From: Curvibacter sp. PAE-UM
Lineage (GTDB): Bacteria > Pseudomonadota > Gammaproteobacteria > Burkholderiales > Burkholderiaceae_C
Assembly (NCBI RefSeq): GCF_001432305.1
Contig: NZ_KQ483358.1
Location: forward strand, 3,002,077-3,066,076
Direction of reading: 5' to 3'
Length of the DNA: 64,000 nucleotides
Both the position numbers and the translations under genes were made by a program. Under the pieces are notes generated by a model. The model was not told the origin of the DNA. It ran no database searches and saw only the letters and a program-made list of their open reading frames with translations. Shown piece after piece: positions 1 to 8,167 of this stretch. The first letter of the stretch is position 1. Each line of letters opens with the position of its first letter.

Positions 1-151
1 TGATCAGAAAAGGCTGGAAGTTGATGGTGACTTCGCGCAGCGTGGCGTCCACCCGTTTGGCGTACTGGTCGGCCAGGTGGGGCAGTTGCATGCCCGCCAG
101 CAGGCAGATGCAGGCAACGATGATCATCACATAACGCAGCAGGACCGACAT
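1..151 (-). CDS. DUF2937-like membrane protein (3' part outside window)
   Basis: Only the first 50 residues are visible; the reading frame runs off the left edge. It starts at an ATG preceded by a good ribosome-binding site (GGAGGAAAACC). A hydrophobic segment occupies about residues 5-22 and is followed by QLPHLADQYAKR, which resembles the conserved start of DUF2937 proteins (a helix, then a Q-P-x-F/L-x-x-x-Y motif). No function is established for that family. The call rests on this short stretch only. Confidence 0.6.
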   Translation of the reverse strand, partial: MSVLLRYVMIIVACICLLAGMQLPHLADQYAKRVDATLREVTINFQPFLI

Positions 152-243
152 GGTTTTCCTCCGGGGGCTTGTCCGGAGATTAAACCAGAGCCACCCGGCC
201 CCAGGGCGGCGGAAACAAACGCTTGCAGTTTGGTCGGTGCTCT

Positions 244-909
244 TCAGTTCGCCTGGGCAATCTCGCTGGCGATGCGGCGCAGCGCGTCCTCGTAAGCTGC
301 CACGGGCTGCCCGCCCGAGATCAGGTACTGGCGATTCACGATGACGGCGGGCACCGAGCTGATGCCGGCCTGCTGCCATTGCAGCTCGTTCTCGCGCACG
401 GCCAGGGCGTATTCGTCACTGCCCAGGATCTCGCGGGCCCGCGCCTCGTCCAGGCCGACCGTGCGGCAGGCGCGCACCAGCACCTCGGCATCGGACACGT
501 TCTCGGCGCGGCCGTGGTAGGCGGTGAGCAGCTCCTTCTTCAGGGCGTACTGCTTGTCGAGGCCCAATTCGCCGGCCCAGTGCAGCAGGCGGTGCGCATC
601 GAAGGTGTTCCAGATGCGCCCGCGTCCCTCGGGCTTGAAGCTGAAGCCGACCTCGGCGCCGCGCGCGCGGATGGTCTCGCGGATCTGTGCCTGCTGCTCG
701 GGCGTGGAGCCGTACTTCTGCGTCAGGTGCTCGGTCATGTCCTGGCCCTCGGGGCCCATGGCGGGGTTGAGCTCGAAAGGCTGGAAGCTGATGTGCGCAT
801 CGACCTGGCCCAGCAGGTTCTCGAGCGCCTGTTCCAGGCCACCCAGGCCGACGGCGCACCAGGGGCAGGCAATGTCGGAGACAAAGTCGATTTTGAGGGA
901 AGTGGTCAT
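244..909 (-). CDS. DsbA-family oxidoreductase, FrnE-like
   Basis: A 221-residue cytoplasmic-type thioredoxin-fold protein of the DsbA/FrnE group. The redox motif CPWC lies near residue 15, directly after the first beta strand (KIDFVSDIACPWC), as in FrnE. The middle is helical, and the conserved cis-Pro segment SSVPAVIVN is near residue 185. There is no signal peptide, which separates it from periplasmic DsbA. Members are thiol-disulfide oxidoreductases or isomerases; the substrate here is unknown. It is a single gene downstream of a hairpin and is oriented like its neighbours. FrnE-like rather than 2-hydroxychromene-2-carboxylate isomerase is favoured because both cysteines are present. Confidence 0.88.
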   Translation of the reverse strand: MTTSLKIDFVSDIACPWCAVGLGGLEQALENLLGQVDAHISFQPFELNPAMGPEGQDMTEHLTQKYGSTPEQQAQIRETIRARGAEVGFSFKPEGRGRIWNTFDAHRLLHWAGELGLDKQYALKKELLTAYHGRAENVSDAEVLVRACRTVGLDEARAREILGSDEYALAVRENELQWQQAGISSVPAVIVNRQYLISGGQPVAAYEDALRRIASEIAQAN

Positions 910-953
910 ACCGTAATGCTAGAGCATCCGGATTATCCCTGCATCGATTTAGC

Positions 954-983
954 CTGGCAGCTCATTGCCCATTGAGCTGCCAG
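954..983. terminator. Perfect 11-bp hairpin between two minus-strand genes
   Basis: CTGGCAGCTCA is followed after 8 bases by its exact complement TGAGCTGCCAG. The hairpin lies after the stop codon of the Q/E/R-repeat gene and about 45 bases before the FrnE-like start. There is no clear U-run on either side, so it may be a weak terminator or an mRNA-stabilising stem. Confidence 0.4.
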
Positions 984-1056
984 CTACGTTGCCCCCCACG
1001 ACAGGTGCCGTGGGCTGTCCGCATTTGCGGAACGGAGTCATGCCCGTCGCGCAGTG

Positions 1057-2568
1057 CTACCGCTTGTCTTGCCCGTCGTAGGGGGTGGAGCATCTGCCGT
1101 CGCCCAACTGGTTCTTGGGGCAGATATACGATCTGCGCGCCACGACCAGTCCATAACGCTTGGCAACGTCATAGTCCCCCGCCCCGAGCGTATGTCCACA
1201 GCGATAGGCTTCCCACTGCTGGCCTTTCAAATTGGGCCCCCCAGCCGCCCAGGTGCCTCCTTTGCAGTGCTGTCTTGCCAAGGCGCTTTCCAGCGTCGGT
1301 TCGTCCACAATGATCTGGTTGTCCAGGGCGCCATTGCATTCCCACTTTTTGCTTTTCGGACTCTGGCGACAGATCGCAATCGCCTCCAGCTGAACGGGGC
1401 CCCACTCAATGGGTTTCTTCTTGGGAGTGGACGAGGACGGATCGGCCAAATTGCCCTTGGTCGTGTTCGGCACCAACTTGTCATCGGTGAGCGACTGCCG
1501 TGGCGCAGTGCCACCAGCGGCGCTTCCACCGCCAGCAGCAGACGTGGCCTGTGGGTCCTTGATGCAGTAGGCCCCGCCGCCGCCCGCGGTCATCGGCGTC
1601 CCGTTGGGGTGCCGCGCCCGGCTGGATCCAGGAGGGCACGTCTCGGACCATGTTGGAATGGTGACCTGCTGTGGCTGGTACCTGGGTGTACCGGCGGCAT
1701 TGGCAACACTCGGCGTATTCACCGGGTTGGCTGCTGGCCGCGGGCTGCCGGAGCTGGACCCGGTTTGTCCGTTGGGACCGGCATATCTGCGATCAGCATA
1801 GCCACCCTGGCTGTCAGTCCTTGCGCCAGCGCTTGGGGGGGCTTGCACTGAGGGCCGGGTATCGCGACTTGCAGGCAGGCTGCCCTGAGTGCCAATCCCT
1901 CGATTGTTGCGGTCGGGAATCGAACCATTGTGTATGGGTTCTCCGGCAGGTCGCACACGTTCGGGTGGGCGGATGGCGGCCGACTTCCTCTGCTCTGCTG
2001 CCTTGGTCTCCGCATCTCGACGACGTTGCTCCGCGAGCCTCTCTTCCCTCTGTTTCTGCTCTGCGGCACCTGCCTTGCTTCTTTGCTCTTCGCGCCGCTG
2101 CTCCTGGCGTCGCTGCTGCTCCTGCTGGCGCTGCTGTTCCTGACGTTGCTGCTCCTGGCGGCGCTGCTCTTGCTGACGCTGCTCCTGCTGGCGCTGCTGT
2201 TCCTGACGTTGCTGCTCCTGACGGCGCTGCTCTTGCTGACGCTGCTCCTGCTGGCGCTGCTGTTCCTGACGTTGCTGCTCCTGGCGGCGCTGCTCCTGCT
2301 GGCGCTGCTGCTCCTGACGTTGCTGTTCCTGGCGGCGCTGCTCCTGCTGGCGCTGCTGCTCCTGGCGGCGCTGCTCTTGCTGACGCTGCTCCTGCTGACG
2401 CTGTTGCTCCTGCCGTGCGCGGTCCTGGGAATATTGAGCTAGAAGAATGCGGCCATCAAACGGATCTGCCCCGCCCGATAAGGTCTGGGCGGATGCACCA
2501 CCCCAGTTGAGCGTTGCACCGCCCAAAAGAAGAACCCAAACACCGGCAATTTTTTTTGAATTACGCAT
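1057..2568 (-). CDS. Secreted Q/E/R-repeat protein, function unknown
   Basis: A 503-residue protein with an N-terminal signal-like segment (basic MRNSKK, hydrophobic core, ASAQ cleavage-like site near residue 28). Residues about 50-160 are almost only Q, E and R, in repeats such as RQEQQRQEQQRQQEQR. Such a run should form a long charged, single or coiled-coil alpha helix. A lower-complexity Pro/Gly/Ser linker follows. The C-terminal part (about residues 300-503) carries at least eight cysteines, including SETCPPGS, CRQSPKSKKWEC, YRCGHTLG and YICPKNQ, suggesting a disulfide-bonded periplasmic domain. The run is encoded by 63-base tandem repeats and probably varies in length. I do not recognise the family. 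The long reading frame on the other strand here is an artefact of the repeats. Confidence 0.7.
   Translation of the reverse strand: MRNSKKIAGVWVLLLGGATLNWGGASAQTLSGGADPFDGRILLAQYSQDRARQEQQRQQEQRQQEQRRQEQQRQQEQRRQEQQRQEQQRQQEQRRQEQQRQEQQRQQEQRQQEQRRQEQQRQEQQRQQEQRQQEQRRQEQQRQEQQRQQEQQRRQEQRREEQRSKAGAAEQKQREERLAEQRRRDAETKAAEQRKSAAIRPPERVRPAGEPIHNGSIPDRNNRGIGTQGSLPASRDTRPSVQAPPSAGARTDSQGGYADRRYAGPNGQTGSSSGSPRPAANPVNTPSVANAAGTPRYQPQQVTIPTWSETCPPGSSRARHPNGTPMTAGGGGAYCIKDPQATSAAGGGSAAGGTAPRQSLTDDKLVPNTTKGNLADPSSSTPKKKPIEWGPVQLEAIAICRQSPKSKKWECNGALDNQIIVDEPTLESALARQHCKGGTWAAGGPNLKGQQWEAYRCGHTLGAGDYDVAKRYGLVVARRSYICPKNQLGDGRCSTPYDGQDKR
2106..2410. repeat. 63-base tandem repeat coding for the Q/E/R helix
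   Basis: Two adjacent near-identical 63-base units (2148-2210 and 2211-2273) each begin GCTGCTCCTG and end CCTGACGTT. Shorter or diverged units lie on both sides. The unit encodes 21 residues, so gain or loss of a unit keeps the reading frame of the surrounding gene. Confidence 0.85.
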
Positions 2569-2885
2569 TCTCGTGATGTCTCCGCTTGTTGATTTCGTTA
2601 TGGGCCTTGCTGTTTCACTTCCGTCTCTGAGTGAACGTCAGGCTGGGTCGAAGCATCCTAGCGAAACACCCCATCAACAACTACCCTCCCAAGGGGGTGT
2701 ATCCCCCTACCCATGTGGGTTACATCAACCAGGGAAAGCGTTGTTCATCCTCCACAGTTGAGTGGGCCTCACCAAGGGCAGGCGATCTCAGAGTCGAAAT
2801 CAATGCGAGTCCGAACCGTTGCGCACGCGCCCCCGCTGCGCCTTGGTCTCGGAGCGCTGGCTCTTGCCTTCGAGCCGCCGCTGTA
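2569..2885. other. Intergenic stretch with arfB remnant and small hairpins
   Basis: No convincing gene. The stretch holds a G/C hairpin (AGGGGG, 5-base loop, CCCCCT at 2692-2708), a small imperfect palindrome just after it, and the 82-base arfB-derived fragment described separately. The first part should contain the promoter of the Q/E/R-repeat gene, but I see no clear -35/-10 pair. Confidence 0.5.
2802..2883 (-). pseudogene. Duplicated 3'-end fragment of arfB
   Basis: These 82 bases align without gaps to positions 3757-3838, the last codons of the intact arfB. A 44-base core is identical (CCCCGCTGCGCCTTGG and onward) and about a dozen mismatches sit at the stop-codon end. The fragment encodes the basic ArfB tail (GKSQRSETKAQRG) but has no start. 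It ends three bases from the stop codon of the membrane-protein gene, so that gene lies between the two copies. Confidence 0.8.
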
Positions 2886-3635
2886 TCAACGGCGACCCTG
2901 GGTCTTGGTCGCCGAGAAATTCAGTGCCACAGGCAAGATGCAGCGGCAGTCGGGGGCCGGCCATGAAGGCATGCGTTCGATGTGATCAGCCACACAGGCC
3001 GAATACGGGGTGCGGGGGTGCACCGCCACTTGCGACAGGCGACCGTCCACCTTCATCGCGCCCACCAGCTTGAACTGGACGCCGAGGTCGGCATCTCCAA
3101 CCGGACACTGTGCCTCAATCCGCGGAAATTCCTGCGCCAGGATCGGCATCATCTTGCGACTCATATAGTCCGCGGTGGACCTCTGGATATGCTCCGGGGA
3201 CAGCTGGGCGACGGGATCAGCTGCTCGTGCGGGCGCGCGCAGAACCCACACCACTCCCGTGGAGACCACGGCGGCCAACAGAGCCACGAAGAAACTGGCT
3301 CCCAGCGAAATCCCCAGGCTGAACGTGAAGCCCAGAACATAAGCCAGCAGGAACACCCCCAGCAGCAGCACGAGGCCCAGGCCACCAAAGTGACGTATCC
3401 CTGTGACGCTGGAGAACTTGAACACCAGGACGCCGGCCAGCAGCACGAACAGAAAAGACAAACACACGGCCCGCAGAGCATCCCCCCAACTGGCCGGCGC
3501 CCCTGATACCTCGCGCGCTGTCAGGCGCACGGTGATCACGACCAGCAAAAAAGAAGCAGCCAGGCCAATGGTGGTCTGGAGTGGGGCAATGAAAGCAAAG
3601 AAGAGAAACGAAAAAATGAAGAGCAGGAGAACCAT
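2886..3635 (-). CDS. Multi-helix membrane protein with TonB-C-like tail
   Basis: A 249-residue protein. The first 140 residues form about four to five hydrophobic helices (VLLLFIFSFLFFAF, LLVVITVRL, FLFVLLAGVLVF, VLLLGVFLLAYVLGF, FFVALLAAVVSTGVVWVL). The soluble C-terminus reads MKVDGRLSQVAVHPRTPYSACVADHI then PSWPAPDCRCILPVAL. The pattern G-x-v-x-x-V-x-V-x-P-S, then a Cys-containing helix, then W/F-P-x-P, recalls TonB C-terminal domains; this is inference. The start at an internal ATG (MVLLLF) is preferred, but an in-frame TTG 27 bases upstream would add nine residues. Neither has a strong ribosome-binding site. The gene sits between arfB and a duplicated arfB scrap, suggesting it arrived with that duplication. 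Confidence 0.6.
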   Translation of the reverse strand: MVLLLFIFSFLFFAFIAPLQTTIGLAASFLLVVITVRLTAREVSGAPASWGDALRAVCLSFLFVLLAGVLVFKFSSVTGIRHFGGLGLVLLLGVFLLAYVLGFTFSLGISLGASFFVALLAAVVSTGVVWVLRAPARAADPVAQLSPEHIQRSTADYMSRKMMPILAQEFPRIEAQCPVGDADLGVQFKLVGAMKVDGRLSQVAVHPRTPYSACVADHIERMPSWPAPDCRCILPVALNFSATKTQGRR

Positions 3636-3754
3636 GGAGATGTGGTTGGAAGGTGACAGCAAGGCGCATTATTGGCGAGCCCGTCAGCTTGCACCATCCC
3701 CCAAAAGGGGCATGCAGATGAGCACGTCCGGCTGGGAGCAGTCGCTGCGTGCGC

Positions 3755-4180
3755 TCAATGCGCGTCCGAATTGCCCCTAACCCGACCCCGCTGCGCCTTG
3801 GTCTCGGAGCGCTGGCTCTTGCCTTCGAGTCGCCGCTGGCGCGAGCCGTAGGTCGGCTTGGTGGCGCGGCGCGTCTTGGGGGCGTGCGCCACGCTGTTGA
3901 CCAGCTCGTGCAGGCGGGAAAAGGCGTCGAGCCGGTTCAGGTCCTGGCTGCGGTGCTGCTGGGCCTTGAGGACCAGCACACCTTCCTGCGTGATGCGGCT
4001 GTCGCGCAGGGCCAGCAGGCGCTCCTTCACATCGTCGGGCAATGACGAGGCGGGGATGTCGAAGCGCAGGTGGATCGCGCTGGAGACCTTGTTGACGTTC
4101 TGGCCGCCGGCCCCCTGGGCGCGGATCGCGCTGATCTGCACCTCGGACTCGTCGACCTGCAGCAGCGCGGGCTGGGACAT
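3755..4180 (-). CDS. arfB: Alternative ribosome-rescue factor ArfB (peptidyl-tRNA hydrolase)
   Basis: 141 residues, the usual length of ArfB (YaeJ). The release-factor catalytic motif GGQ appears in GAGGQNVNKVSSAIHLRFD near residue 27. The C-terminus is a strongly basic tail (KTRRATKPTYGSRQRRLEGK) that in ArfB enters the empty mRNA channel of stalled ribosomes. The protein hydrolyses peptidyl-tRNA on non-stop ribosomes. It starts 13 bases after the trhP stop codon, so it is the third gene of the aroQ-trhP-arfB unit. Its last 82 bases are duplicated about 950 bases downstream. Confidence 0.93.
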   Translation of the reverse strand: MSQPALLQVDESEVQISAIRAQGAGGQNVNKVSSAIHLRFDIPASSLPDDVKERLLALRDSRITQEGVLVLKAQQHRSQDLNRLDAFSRLHELVNSVAHAPKTRRATKPTYGSRQRRLEGKSQRSETKAQRGRVRGNSDAH

Positions 4181-4193
4181 GGCGGGCGCCGCC

Positions 4194-5570
4194 TCAGACG
4201 ACGGCTGTCTCCGGCACGCCAGCGTTCAGGTTCACGTACCGCGCCACAAAGGCGCCGACGGCGCTCGCGGGCAGCGGCAGCCAGACGGTATGGCCGTCAC
4301 CGGGGGCCACGTCCACGGGCTGACCTTCGGCGTTTTCCATGCGGCTGATGTCGTAGTCGACATTGCCGGCGGGCTGGATCAGTTCGAGCCGGTCGCCGAC
4401 AGAAAACTTGTTGCGCACACGCACCTGCGCCAGGCCGCGCGCGGCATCAAAGGCAAGGACATCGCCCACGTACTGGCTGCGGCCCGATTCGGAATAGCCC
4501 TTGAGGTAGTTCTGTGTTTCCTGCGGCGTGTGGCGCTGGTAGAAGCCCGAGGTGTAACCGCGGTTGGCCAGGCCTTCGAGCTGACCCAGCAGGGCCGGGT
4601 CCAGGCCACGGCCGGCGGCGGCATCATCGATGGCCTGGCGGTAACTCTGCACGGTGCGCGCCACGTAATAGGGGCTCTTGGTGCGGCCCTCGATCTTGAG
4701 CGAATCGACGCCGATGGCCACCAGGCGCTGGATGTGCTCGATGGCGCGCAGGTCCTTGGAGTTCATCACATAGGTGCCGTGCTCGTCTTCCTCGATGGGC
4801 ATGAACTCGCCGGGGCGCTTGCTTTCCTCCAGCAGATAGGAAATCGATTCACGCGCCTCGCTGGGCAGCGTCTCGCCCTGGCCGCAGCTGTGGCCGGCAG
4901 CACGCGGGGGCGGGAGCACGTCGCCGCTGGCGTCCACCTGGGCGGTATGGGTCTTGTAGTCCCAGCGGCAGGCATTGGTGCAGCTGCCCTGGTTGGCGTC
5001 GCGGTGGTTGAAATAACCCGAGAGCAGGCAACGGCCCGAATAGGCGATGCACAGCGCGCCGTGCACGAAGACTTCGAGCTCGCTGTCGGGGCAGTCCTGG
5101 CGGATCTGCTCGACCTGGTCGAGCGACAACTCGCGCGACAGGATGATGCGCTTGACGCCCACCTTGTCCCAGAACTTCACCGCCGCCGAGTTGACCGTAT
5201 TGGCCTGCACCGAGAGGTGGATCTCCATCTCGGGCCAGGTCTCGCGCACCAGCATGATGAGGCCCGGGTCGGACATGATCATGGCGTCGGGCTTCAGGGC
5301 GATCACCGGCGCCATGTTGCTCACGTAATGCTTGACCTTGTTGCCGTGCGGGAAGATGTTGGACACCAGGAAGAACTTGCGGCCGAGTTCGTGTGCGCGG
5401 TCGATGCCGGTTTTCAGCACCTCGATGTCGCCGAAATCGTTGTTGCGCACGCGCAGCGAATAACGCGGCTGGCCGGCGTAGATGGCATCCGCCCCGAAGG
5501 CGAAGGCCGTCTCCAGCATGGCCAGTGAACCGGCCGGGGCCAGCAGCTCGGGCGCCTTGCGTGCCATCAT
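4194..5570 (-). CDS. trhP: tRNA 5-hydroxyuridine synthesis protein TrhP (U32 peptidase family, YegQ)
   Basis: 458 residues, collinear with E. coli YegQ/TrhP throughout. Diagnostic stretches are ELLAPAGSLAMLETAF, AIYAGQPRYSLRVRNN, IMSDPGLIMLVRE, IHLSVQANTVN, ILSRELSLDQVEQIR, HGALCIAYSGRCLLSGYFN, a cysteine cluster CTNACRWDYK, and EDEHGTYVMNSKDLRAIEH. TrhP is needed for prephenate-dependent hydroxylation of U34 in tRNAs, part of the cmo5U/mcmo5U pathway. Although named a peptidase family, this subgroup is a tRNA-modification factor. The start ATG overlaps the aroQ stop codon by four bases (ATGA), implying translational coupling. A second ATG follows immediately and is an equally possible start. 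Confidence 0.93.
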   Translation of the reverse strand: MMARKAPELLAPAGSLAMLETAFAFGADAIYAGQPRYSLRVRNNDFGDIEVLKTGIDRAHELGRKFFLVSNIFPHGNKVKHYVSNMAPVIALKPDAMIMSDPGLIMLVRETWPEMEIHLSVQANTVNSAAVKFWDKVGVKRIILSRELSLDQVEQIRQDCPDSELEVFVHGALCIAYSGRCLLSGYFNHRDANQGSCTNACRWDYKTHTAQVDASGDVLPPPRAAGHSCGQGETLPSEARESISYLLEESKRPGEFMPIEEDEHGTYVMNSKDLRAIEHIQRLVAIGVDSLKIEGRTKSPYYVARTVQSYRQAIDDAAAGRGLDPALLGQLEGLANRGYTSGFYQRHTPQETQNYLKGYSESGRSQYVGDVLAFDAARGLAQVRVRNKFSVGDRLELIQPAGNVDYDISRMENAEGQPVDVAPGDGHTVWLPLPASAVGAFVARYVNLNAGVPETAVV

Positions 5571-6022
5571 TTCTTCTCGGTCAGCTGCACCAGGCCGGCG
5601 ATGGCCAGGGCATAGCCGTTGATGCCGAAACCGGCCATCACGGCCTTGGCCACCGGCGAGATCCAGGACTTGTGGCGGAACTCCTCGCGCGCGTGCACAT
5701 TGCTGATATGCAGCTCGATCAGCGTCACGCCCGCGCCCTTGATGGCGTCGTGCAAGGCGATGCTGGTATGGGTGTAGGCGCCGGCGTTGAGGATGACGCC
5801 CAGCAGCTTGCCGGCAGCCTGCTGGCGGCCGGCCTCGTGGATCCAGTCGATCAGCTCGCCTTCGTGGTTGCTCTGGCGGAAATCCAGCTTGAGGCCGTTG
5901 GCGGCGCAGGCGCGTTCGCAGAGTTCCTGTACATCAGCCAGGGTCTGCGAGCCATAAACGGCCGGCTCGCGCGTGCCGAGCAGGTTGAGGTTGGGGCCGT
6001 TGAGGACGAGTGCGGTTTTCAT
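5567..6022 (-). CDS. aroQ: 3-dehydroquinate dehydratase, type II
   Basis: 151 residues, typical of type II (AroQ) enzymes, which convert 3-dehydroquinate to 3-dehydroshikimate in the shikimate pathway. Visible signatures are NGPNLNLLGTREP at the N-terminus, with the catalytic Tyr in the following loop (PAVYGSQTL), QSNHEGELIDWIHEA, VILNAGAYTHTSIALHDAI and ELHISNVHAREEFRHKSWIS with the catalytic His. The ATG giving MKTALVLNG fits the family start; a TTG 60 bases upstream would add an unusual extension. It is the first gene of the aroQ-trhP-arfB unit. The amidase gene diverges from it across about 80 bases. Confidence 0.95.
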   Translation of the reverse strand: MKTALVLNGPNLNLLGTREPAVYGSQTLADVQELCERACAANGLKLDFRQSNHEGELIDWIHEAGRQQAAGKLLGVILNAGAYTHTSIALHDAIKGAGVTLIELHISNVHAREEFRHKSWISPVAKAVMAGFGINGYALAIAGLVQLTEKK

Positions 6023-6101
6023 GGAAATCTTTCCCGGTCTTGGATCGCTGAATTGTGCCATTGGGCTACCATTCGGCGACAAGAATCACGAGGAAGACCG
6101 C

Positions 6102-7388
6102 ATGACCACCCCCAAGCTGCACGAACTCGGCGCCGCCCAGGCCGCCACCCTGCTGGCGCGGCGCGAACTCAAGGCCGAAGACCTGGTGCGCGCCTGCCTC
6201 GAACGCGTGGCCGCGCGCAACGACGACATCCACGCCTTCGTGCACCTGGACGCCGTCTCGGCCCTGGCCCAGGCCCGCGCGCTCGATGCCGGCCCTGTGC
6301 GCGGCCCGCTGCACGGCCTGCCCATCGGCGTGAAGGACATCTTCGACACCAGCGACCTGCCCACGGGCTATGGCTCGGCGGTCTATGCGCACCATCGCCC
6401 GGCGGCCGATGCCGCCAGTGTGGCGCTGTGCCGCGAGGCCGGTGCCGTGGTGCTGGGCAAGACCGTCACCACCGAGTTCGCCTATTTCGCCCCCGGCGCC
6501 ACCGTCAACCCGCACAACGCCCTGCACACACCGGGCGGCTCCTCCAGCGGCTCGGCCGCCGCCGTGGCCGACCACATGGTGCCGCTGGCCCTGGGCACGC
6601 AGACGGCCGGCTCCATCATCCGCCCGGCCGCCTACTGCGGCGTGGTGGGCTACAAGCCCAGCCTGGGCCGCGTGGTCGGTGCCGGGGTGAAGAGCCTCTC
6701 GCCCACGATGGATGTGATCGGCGGCTTCGGCCGGGACGTGCGCGACGTGGCCCTGCTGGGCGCCGTGCTCACCGGCGACCTGCGCCTGCTCGAAGGCCAC
6801 GAGCACGGCACCCTGCGCATCGGCCTGTTCCCCTCGCCGTCCTGGCCGCAGGCCGATGCCGACACACAGAAGGCCTGGGAACAGGCCACGCAGGCCCTGG
6901 CCCGCAACAGCGACAGCTGCCAGGACGTGGCCATGCCGCAGGACTTCGACGAGCTGATCCAGTTGCAGAAGGACGTGATGACCTTCGAGATGGCACGTTC
7001 GCTGAGCTTCGAGCGCCTGCGCCACCGCGAGGCCCTGAGCCCCCAGCTGGTGGCCCTGCTGGATACCGGCATCAGCATCGACGGCGCCACGCATGCGGCC
7101 CGGCTGCAGCGCACGGCCGAATGGCGCCTGCGCATCGACGCCCTGTTCGAGCGGCACGACGTGCTGCTCACGCCCAGCACCATGGGCGCGGCACCGGCCG
7201 GCCTGGCCGCCACCGGCGACCCGCTGTTCTGCCGCAGCTGGTCCCTGCTGGGCCTGCCGGCCGTGCACCTGCCCTTTGCCCGCAACGCCAAGGGGCTGCC
7301 CGTGGGCCTGCAGCTGGTGGGCCGCATGGGTGAAGACCACAAGCTGCTGGCCGCGGCGCAGCGCATCCACGACCGCCTGAGGTACTGA
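6102..7388 (+). CDS. Amidase signature-family hydrolase
   Basis: 428 residues. It carries the amidase-signature Ser-cisSer-Lys triad: Lys in GLPIGVKDIFDT (near residue 75) and the two serines in HTPGGSSSGSAAAVADH followed by LALGTQTAGSIIRPA (about residues 145-175). Members hydrolyse amide bonds; GatA, allophanate hydrolase and aryl-amidases share this fold. No GatB or GatC neighbours are present and the C-terminal half is short, so a GatA role is unlikely; a small-molecule amidase is inferred. The start chosen (MTTPKLHEL) follows a GAGGAAGA ribosome-binding site. The nitroreductase gene follows after five bases. Confidence 0.88.
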   Translation: MTTPKLHELGAAQAATLLARRELKAEDLVRACLERVAARNDDIHAFVHLDAVSALAQARALDAGPVRGPLHGLPIGVKDIFDTSDLPTGYGSAVYAHHRPAADAASVALCREAGAVVLGKTVTTEFAYFAPGATVNPHNALHTPGGSSSGSAAAVADHMVPLALGTQTAGSIIRPAAYCGVVGYKPSLGRVVGAGVKSLSPTMDVIGGFGRDVRDVALLGAVLTGDLRLLEGHEHGTLRIGLFPSPSWPQADADTQKAWEQATQALARNSDSCQDVAMPQDFDELIQLQKDVMTFEMARSLSFERLRHREALSPQLVALLDTGISIDGATHAARLQRTAEWRLRIDALFERHDVLLTPSTMGAAPAGLAATGDPLFCRSWSLLGLPAVHLPFARNAKGLPVGLQLVGRMGEDHKLLAAAQRIHDRLRY

Positions 7389-7393
7389 ACCGC

Positions 7394-7984
7394 ATGAACG
7401 ATCGCCTGCAACCCACCCTGCCCCCGGCCCTGGCCGCCCTGCTGAGCCGGCACTCGCTGGGCCCGCGCTGGATGGTGGCGCCCGGGCCCGACGCGCAGCA
7501 ACTGGCGCTGGCAGCGCAGGCCGCACTGCGCGCACCAAACCACGGCCGCCTTCAGCCCTGGCGCCTGGTCACGATCGCCGAGGCCCAGCGCCCGGCCCTG
7601 GCCGCGCTGTTCGAGCAGTTCGCGCGCGATGCCGGCAAGAGCGAGGAAGAGGTGGCCACCGAACGCGAACGCGCCTGGAACGGCCCGGTGCTGGTAGCCT
7701 GGGTGGCGCGCATCGATGAGAGCGTGGCCAAGGTTCCGCCGCACGAACAGTGGATCTGCGTGGGCGCCGCCATGGGCAACTTCATGAACGCGGTGCACAG
7801 CATGGGCTTCGGGGCCAAGATCCTGAGCGGCCGCAAATGCCTGCACCCGGCATTAGTGCAGGCCTTCTGCGAAGAGGGCGAGCAGCTGGTGGGCTTCACC
7901 TGCATCGGCACGCCCACACGCGGGCTGGAGCCGCGCGAGCGCGACGAGGCCGACAAACGCATCGGCCCCTGGCGTAGCGCCTAG
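7394..7984 (+). CDS. Nitroreductase-family protein
   Basis: 196 residues of the nitroreductase fold, closest by pattern to the compact YdjA type. An N-terminal ALRAPNHGRLQPWRLVTI matches the FMN-phosphate-binding segment of nitroreductases (R-x-S/P-x-x-x-x-P-W). EQWICVGAAMGNFMNAVHSMGFGAKILSG matches the second conserved block. The family binds FMN and uses NAD(P)H to reduce nitro groups, quinones or related acceptors; the substrate is unknown. It follows the amidase at a five-base spacing and is probably co-transcribed with it. Confidence 0.87.
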   Translation: MNDRLQPTLPPALAALLSRHSLGPRWMVAPGPDAQQLALAAQAALRAPNHGRLQPWRLVTIAEAQRPALAALFEQFARDAGKSEEEVATERERAWNGPVLVAWVARIDESVAKVPPHEQWICVGAAMGNFMNAVHSMGFGAKILSGRKCLHPALVQAFCEEGEQLVGFTCIGTPTRGLEPRERDEADKRIGPWRSA

Positions 7985-8078
7985 GGTCTGGAGCACCACA
8001 CCCACGTTGCTGCTGGACAAACCGGACGGGTCGCCGCGCCCCACTCGAACCAGAGAGGAAGTTCCCACAAACCACACC

Positions 8079-8109
8079 TTGAATGCACGAGCTTGTCGCT
8101 TGTTATGAT
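8079..8109 (+). promoter_or_regulatory. Possible sigma-70 promoter of the TPR gene
   Basis: TTGAAT and TATGAT are separated by 19 bases, about 60 bases before the start codon, in an AT-rich dip. The spacing is longer than the ideal 17, so this is only a candidate. The gene itself has a strong Shine-Dalgarno (GGGGAGGA) just before the ATG. Confidence 0.35.
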
Positions 8110-8167
8110 TTGATAGCAACTGCATAGACAGTCTGCACAGAAAAACGCTTCTATGGGGAGGAATTAA

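Noticed and set aside
2106..2410. Repeats resembling a CRISPR array
   Set aside because: Units are contiguous, without spacers, and code in frame for protein.
1930..2442. Leucine-rich plus-strand frame over the repeat
   Set aside because: It is the complement of the Q/E/R repeats, giving a run of Leu and Ala without a start context or other domain.
3858..5528. Long plus-strand reading frame of 556 codons
   Set aside because: It is antisense to arfB and trhP, both of which match known proteins along their whole length; high GC keeps the third-position frame open.
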